64,000 bases of DNA, from positions 172,505 through 236,504 of the forward strand of contig JXTB01000150.1 of assembly GCA_002914805.1 (NCBI GenBank), given 5' to 3'. This DNA is from Parasponia andersonii. Taxonomy: Eukaryota; Streptophyta; Magnoliopsida; Rosales; Cannabaceae. Position numbers and translations under genes: made by a program. How positions within the stretch are numbered: position 1 is the stretch's first letter; the number at the start of each line of letters is the position of its first letter. The notes under the pieces are model-generated. The model had not been told where the DNA came from. It was given only the letters and a program-made list of their open reading frames with translations, and did not search any database. Shown here one piece after another: positions 61,048-64,000 of the stretch.

Positions 61048-61091
61048 ATAGATATATGAGCCATGCGTTCCCAAAGGAAGGCATGTACGCT

Positions 61092-61099
61092 TATAAAAA
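61092..61099 (+). promoter_or_regulatory. TATA box of the Tat-lineage LTR
   Basis: TATAAAAA lies in the middle of the LTR. Transcription would start near 61125, giving a U3 of about 600 bp. Confidence 0.55.
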
Positions 61100-61352
61100 G
61101 AAGTATATAAAGAAGCATATGAGCAAGAAACAAATATATACTCATATAGAACTAAATCTTTGCTACTCTGAATTAAAGAAAGACCACTGACTTAAGCATC
61201 CGAGAGTCTTTGTAGGTGGCCACCCCCGCCTCTCCGACCCTGCCTTGAGTTCAGAGTACTTTGGGATAGCGAGGACACGTGGACAGTTGGAGAATACAGC
61301 ATCAGCGGTTCAGAGACACGTGGATGGCTGGTGAGAAACCGCTCCAAAATTT

Positions 61353-61370
61353 TGGCGCCTTCTGTGGGAA
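61353..61370 (+). other. Primer-binding site, Tat/Athila type
   Basis: TGGCGCCTTCTGTGGGAA follows the LTR after a short spacer, differing from the common TGGCGCCGTCTGTGGG-type site at one base. This supports assignment to the Tat lineage and plus orientation. Confidence 0.8.
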
Positions 61371-61439
61371 AAGGTTGAGCGTGAGAAAAAAAGAGTAGGA
61401 GACTCATGATCACGCTCTCCCTGAACAAAAGGCCATACA

Positions 61440-62596
61440 ATGTCGGATGGCACCCTCGAGGATGACAACCAGAAGCATACGTCCCGACGCCGAAGGGAGC
61501 TCTTGAGAAGCACGATCAGATCTGGAGCAAAAGCTAGATCAGATGCTCGCCGTCCTCACGAAATCAAACTGGAAGGCAGAGATGGCCCGCGAGGCCGTCC
61601 TGGGTTTAAGGAACGATGTCGCAGAAGTGCGCAAAAAATGATGGAAGAAATCCACGAGGGAATATGCGGCAACCACTCTGGCAGGCACAGCCTCGCGCAC
61701 AAGGCTCTAACGGCCAGATACTTTTGGTCATACATGAAGGCAAAGGCACCCCGATTCGTCAAGAAATGTGATAAATGCTAGAGGTTCGCCCCAAATGAGA
61801 TTTGGATATCATCGGAGAGCTCCCCAGAAGTCCAGGGGGCAGGAGGTACATCGTGCTGGCCACGGATTACTTCACCAAATGGGTAGAGGCTGAAGCCTAC
61901 ACGACCGTTAATAAGGCAGACACGAGTAACTTCATCTGGAAGGACATAATCTGTCGATTCAGGATCCCGAAAGAGATACACACCGATCATGACACACTCC
62001 AAAATACTAAGCTCAAGGAGTTATGCGAGCTGTATGATATGAGGCTCAGTCTCTCTTCCGTGAACTACCCTCAGGGGAACGGCCAAGCAGAGGCAACGAA
62101 CAAAGCCATATTCAGCAACATCAAAAAGAACTTGTAGGAGGCTAAAGGCAAGTGGTTAGAAGAACTACCGGCCGTTATGTGGGCCCATCGAATCACAGAG
62201 CGGAGGTCGACTGGAAGAACACCATTCGCCATGGTCTACGAATCAGAGGCAGTGATCCCGACCGAGGTCGGCCTCCCAACCCTCTGCTCCGAAGTGGTAA
62301 GAGATGCCCCCTTAAACGAATGTCAGCTAAGCCGCAACACAGACCTCCTGGAAGAAACGAGAAACATGGTCCTGGTCCACCTGGCTTCATACCACCAGCA
62401 GGCTAGGTCCTACTATGTAAAAAAAATTAGTACTCGACGATTTAATGCCAGGGGTTGGGTCCTGAAAGTTAGAACAGGGAATTTCTCGAAACTGGACTCC
62501 AGTTGGATCAGACCCTATGAGGTGATCAAAGTGCTAGACAATGGTGTGTACATCCTGAAAGAACTCAGGACTGGGAAAAATTTGCCGAACACGTGA
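61440..62596 (+). pseudogene. Tat-lineage gag start fused to integrase (internally deleted polyprotein)
   Basis: An ATG at 61440 opens MSDGTLEDD, typical of Tat gag. The frame continues after about 65 codons directly into the integrase zinc finger (EEIHEGICGNHSG, then KKCDKC; H, H, C, C present) without capsid, protease, reverse transcriptase or RNase H. After a stop at 61779 and a small deletion, the catalytic core follows at 61802-62137 (DIIGELP; TDYFTKWVEAEA; a TDHD at the second aspartate; QAEATNKAI carrying the glutamate). The integrase tail is at 62177-62596 (VYESEAVIP). At least two stops and one frame change interrupt it. It is a non-autonomous deletion derivative. Confidence 0.85.
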
Positions 62597-62734
62597 AACG
62601 CTCAGCACTTGAAAAAGTATCACATGCAAGGTACATGCATATGATGTAAGACCATGTGAATGCTTATATTATTGAAAAGCTTAAATCTAAAGCAGGTCAA
62701 GTTCCCTTTTTGCCGCATAGATTCATCTTGTGGA

Positions 62735-63150
62735 CTGCTACAGAAAAAGGTCTGCCCATAGTGGCAGACCCCATGTTTTATTTGCACATGCAAAAAATCA
62801 TACCATGCTGCTACGGAAAAAGGTCTGCCCACAGTGGCAGACCACACGTTTTATTTGCACAGGAAAAAAATCATACCGAGCTGCTACAAAAAAGGTCTGC
62901 CCACAGTGGCAGACCCTACGTTTTATTTGCATAGGCAAAAAATCATACCGGGCTACTACAGAAAAGGGTTTGCCCATAGTGGCCGACCCCATGCCTCAGT
63001 TGCACAGAAAATCATACCGGGTTACCATAGAAAAGGGTCTGCCCACAGTGGCAGACCCCAGGTTTTATTTGCACACGCAAAAAATCATACCGGGCTGCTA
63101 CAGAAAAGGGTCCGCCCACAGTGGCAGACCCCACGCCTCAGTTGCAGACC
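62735..63150 (+). repeat. Tandem array A: six 69-73-bp units each with a hairpin
   Basis: Each unit holds an inverted repeat of the form GGTCTGCC, 6 nt, GGCAGACC at 62749, 62822, 62894, 62967, 63036 and 63109. Units 1, 2, 3 and 5 have perfect 8-bp stems; units 4 and 6 have small defects. Loops are CACAGT or CATAGT. Between hairpins are the words TTTTATTTGCAC and AAAATCATACC, replaced in two units by CATGCCTCAGTTGC-like or CACGCCTCAGTTGC-like text. It lies just 3' of the integrase tail, in the 3' untranslated region of the element. Confidence 0.95.
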
Positions 63151-63170
63151 ATACGCACTATTCGCGCAAT

Positions 63171-64000
63171 CAACGATCGTACTATAGGGATCACGTCGCT
63201 TGTCGACGACCCGAGAAAACGTACGAAGAGGAAAGAGCTGCGCAACCAAAAACTTGCCAGCAGACCTCAAAAACGATCGTACTATGGGAGTCACGTCGCT
63301 TCTCGACAACCCGAGAAAACGTACGAAGAGGAAAGAGCTGCGCAACCAAAAATTTGCCAGCATACCTCAAAAACAATCGTACTATGGGAGTCACGTCGCT
63401 CGTCGACGATCTGAGAAAAGGTATAAAGAGGAAAGAGCTGTGCAACTAAAAACTTGCCAGCAGACCTCAAAAACGATCGTACTATGGGAATTATGTCGCT
63501 TGTCGACGACCCAAGAAAATGTATGAAGAGGAAAAGGCTGAGCAACCAAAAACTTGCCAGCAGACCTCAAAAACGATCGTACTATGGGAGTCACGTCGCT
63601 TGTCGACGACCCGAGAAAATTTACGAAGAGGAAAGAGCTGGGCAACCAAAAATTTGTCAACAGACCTCAAAAATGATCGTACTATGGGAATCACATCGCT
63701 TGTCAACGACCCGAGAAAATGTATGAATAGAAAAGAGCTGCGCAACCAAAAACTTACCAGCAGACCTCAAAAACGATCGTACTATGGGGATCACGTCACT
63801 TGTCAACGACCCGAGAAAATGTACGAAGAGGAAAGAGCTGCGCAACCAAAAACTTGCCAGCAGACCTCAAAAATGATCGTACTATGGGAGTCACGTCGCT
63901 TGTCAATGACCCGAGAAAACGTACGAAGAGGAAAGAGCTGCGCAACCAAAAACTTGCCAGCAGACCTCAAAAACGATCGTACTATGGGGATCACGTCGCT
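63171..64000 (+). repeat. Tandem array B: exact 100-bp period, at least 8 copies, open to the right
   Basis: The word AACGATCGTACTATGGG (with small changes) recurs at 63171, 63271, 63371, 63471, 63571, 63671, 63771, 63871 and 63971, always 100 bp apart with substitutions but no indel. Each unit also carries CGCTTGTCGACGACCCGAG and GAAAGAGCTGCGCAACC-like words. The array continues beyond the window. Overlapping open frames on both strands arise because the monomer lacks stops in several frames and 100 is not a multiple of three; none is a gene. Confidence 0.97.

Larger units (their letters stand above)
60522..61346 (+). mobile_element. Tat-lineage Gypsy 5' LTR
   Basis: It starts TGTAGGACC and ends CGCTCCA, followed by a Tat/Athila-type primer site. 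It is 825 bp long and much more GC-rich than the flanking DNA. A TATA box (TATAAAAA) lies at 61092-61099. A perfect 14-bp inverted repeat lies 45 bp upstream of it, and two ACACGTGG words occur at 61275 and 61316. No 3' LTR is reached before the window ends. Confidence 0.8.

Noticed and set aside
62730..63994. Long overlapping open frames on both strands (up to 239 codons) in the repeat arrays
   Set aside because: They only read through tandem repeats that lack stops; the frames shift with each 100-bp unit and give low-complexity repeated peptides with no known domain.
63171..64000. CRISPR-like array
   Set aside because: The units adjoin directly with no unique spacers, and the DNA is a plant nuclear genome. 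It is a satellite-type tandem repeat.
1..64000. tRNA, rRNA or snRNA genes
   Set aside because: I looked for cloverleaf-like A/B-box pairs and conserved rRNA words and saw none, but a covariance-model scan was not possible, so small RNA genes may be missed.

Overview
The window looks like plant nuclear DNA, most likely from a eudicot. It is AT-rich, dominated by nested Ty3/Gypsy and Ty1/Copia retrotransposons, and carries an intronless DYW-type PPR gene and a multi-intron plant RNase T2 gene. Only two full-length genes are convincing, both on the minus strand near the right end: a secreted class I S-like RNase (54324-56263, four exons) and a chloroplast RNA-editing PPR-DYW protein that matches OTP85 (57779-59560). 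I could not fix the species.

Layout. 1-9.3 kb: two minus-strand Athila-like Gypsy copies, one non-autonomous (LTRs 677-2280 and 4206-4899) and one with decayed gag and pol (5090-7780) and a 5' LTR to about 9322. 9.3-12.8 kb: unassigned AT-rich DNA with two short tandem duplications. 12.8-21.9 kb: LTRs of a chromovirus (Tekay-like) family in both orientations, including a clean solo LTR (14555-17078, 5-bp target duplication) inside the upstream region of a possible small secreted-peptide gene (exon 1 at 14298-14370). A diverged paralogue of that exon lies at 50089-50164. 21.9-29.8 kb: a plus-strand chromovirus with decayed gag, pol and chromodomain; its 3' LTR is split by a Copia element (29786 onward). 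That element is itself split by a minus-strand Copia solo LTR (30495-36349), which is split again by an LTR-like insert (31618-35406, containing an assembly gap of 598 N). This gives four nested layers. 36.4-42.4 kb: the rest of the Copia element, with an odd GC-rich block (37.7-38.3 kb) and a pseudogenised gag-pol, cut off by another minus-strand Copia LTR (42392-44195). 46.2-48.0 kb: a broken retroelement-associated ORF. 50-54 kb: AT-rich DNA with diverged repeats and a possible hAT-like element flanked by a near-perfect 8-bp duplication.

60.5-64.0 kb: the 5' end of a Tat-lineage Gypsy derivative. It has a complete LTR, a primer site, and a gag start joined directly to the integrase. Its 3' region contains two different tandem arrays: about six 69-73-bp units each with an 8-bp-stem hairpin, then an exact 100-bp-period array running off the window. 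This is the best candidate for a satellite-generating structure. Both cellular genes are transcribed toward lower coordinates and nothing suggests that they act together. Coordinates of degenerate retroelement domains are approximate.
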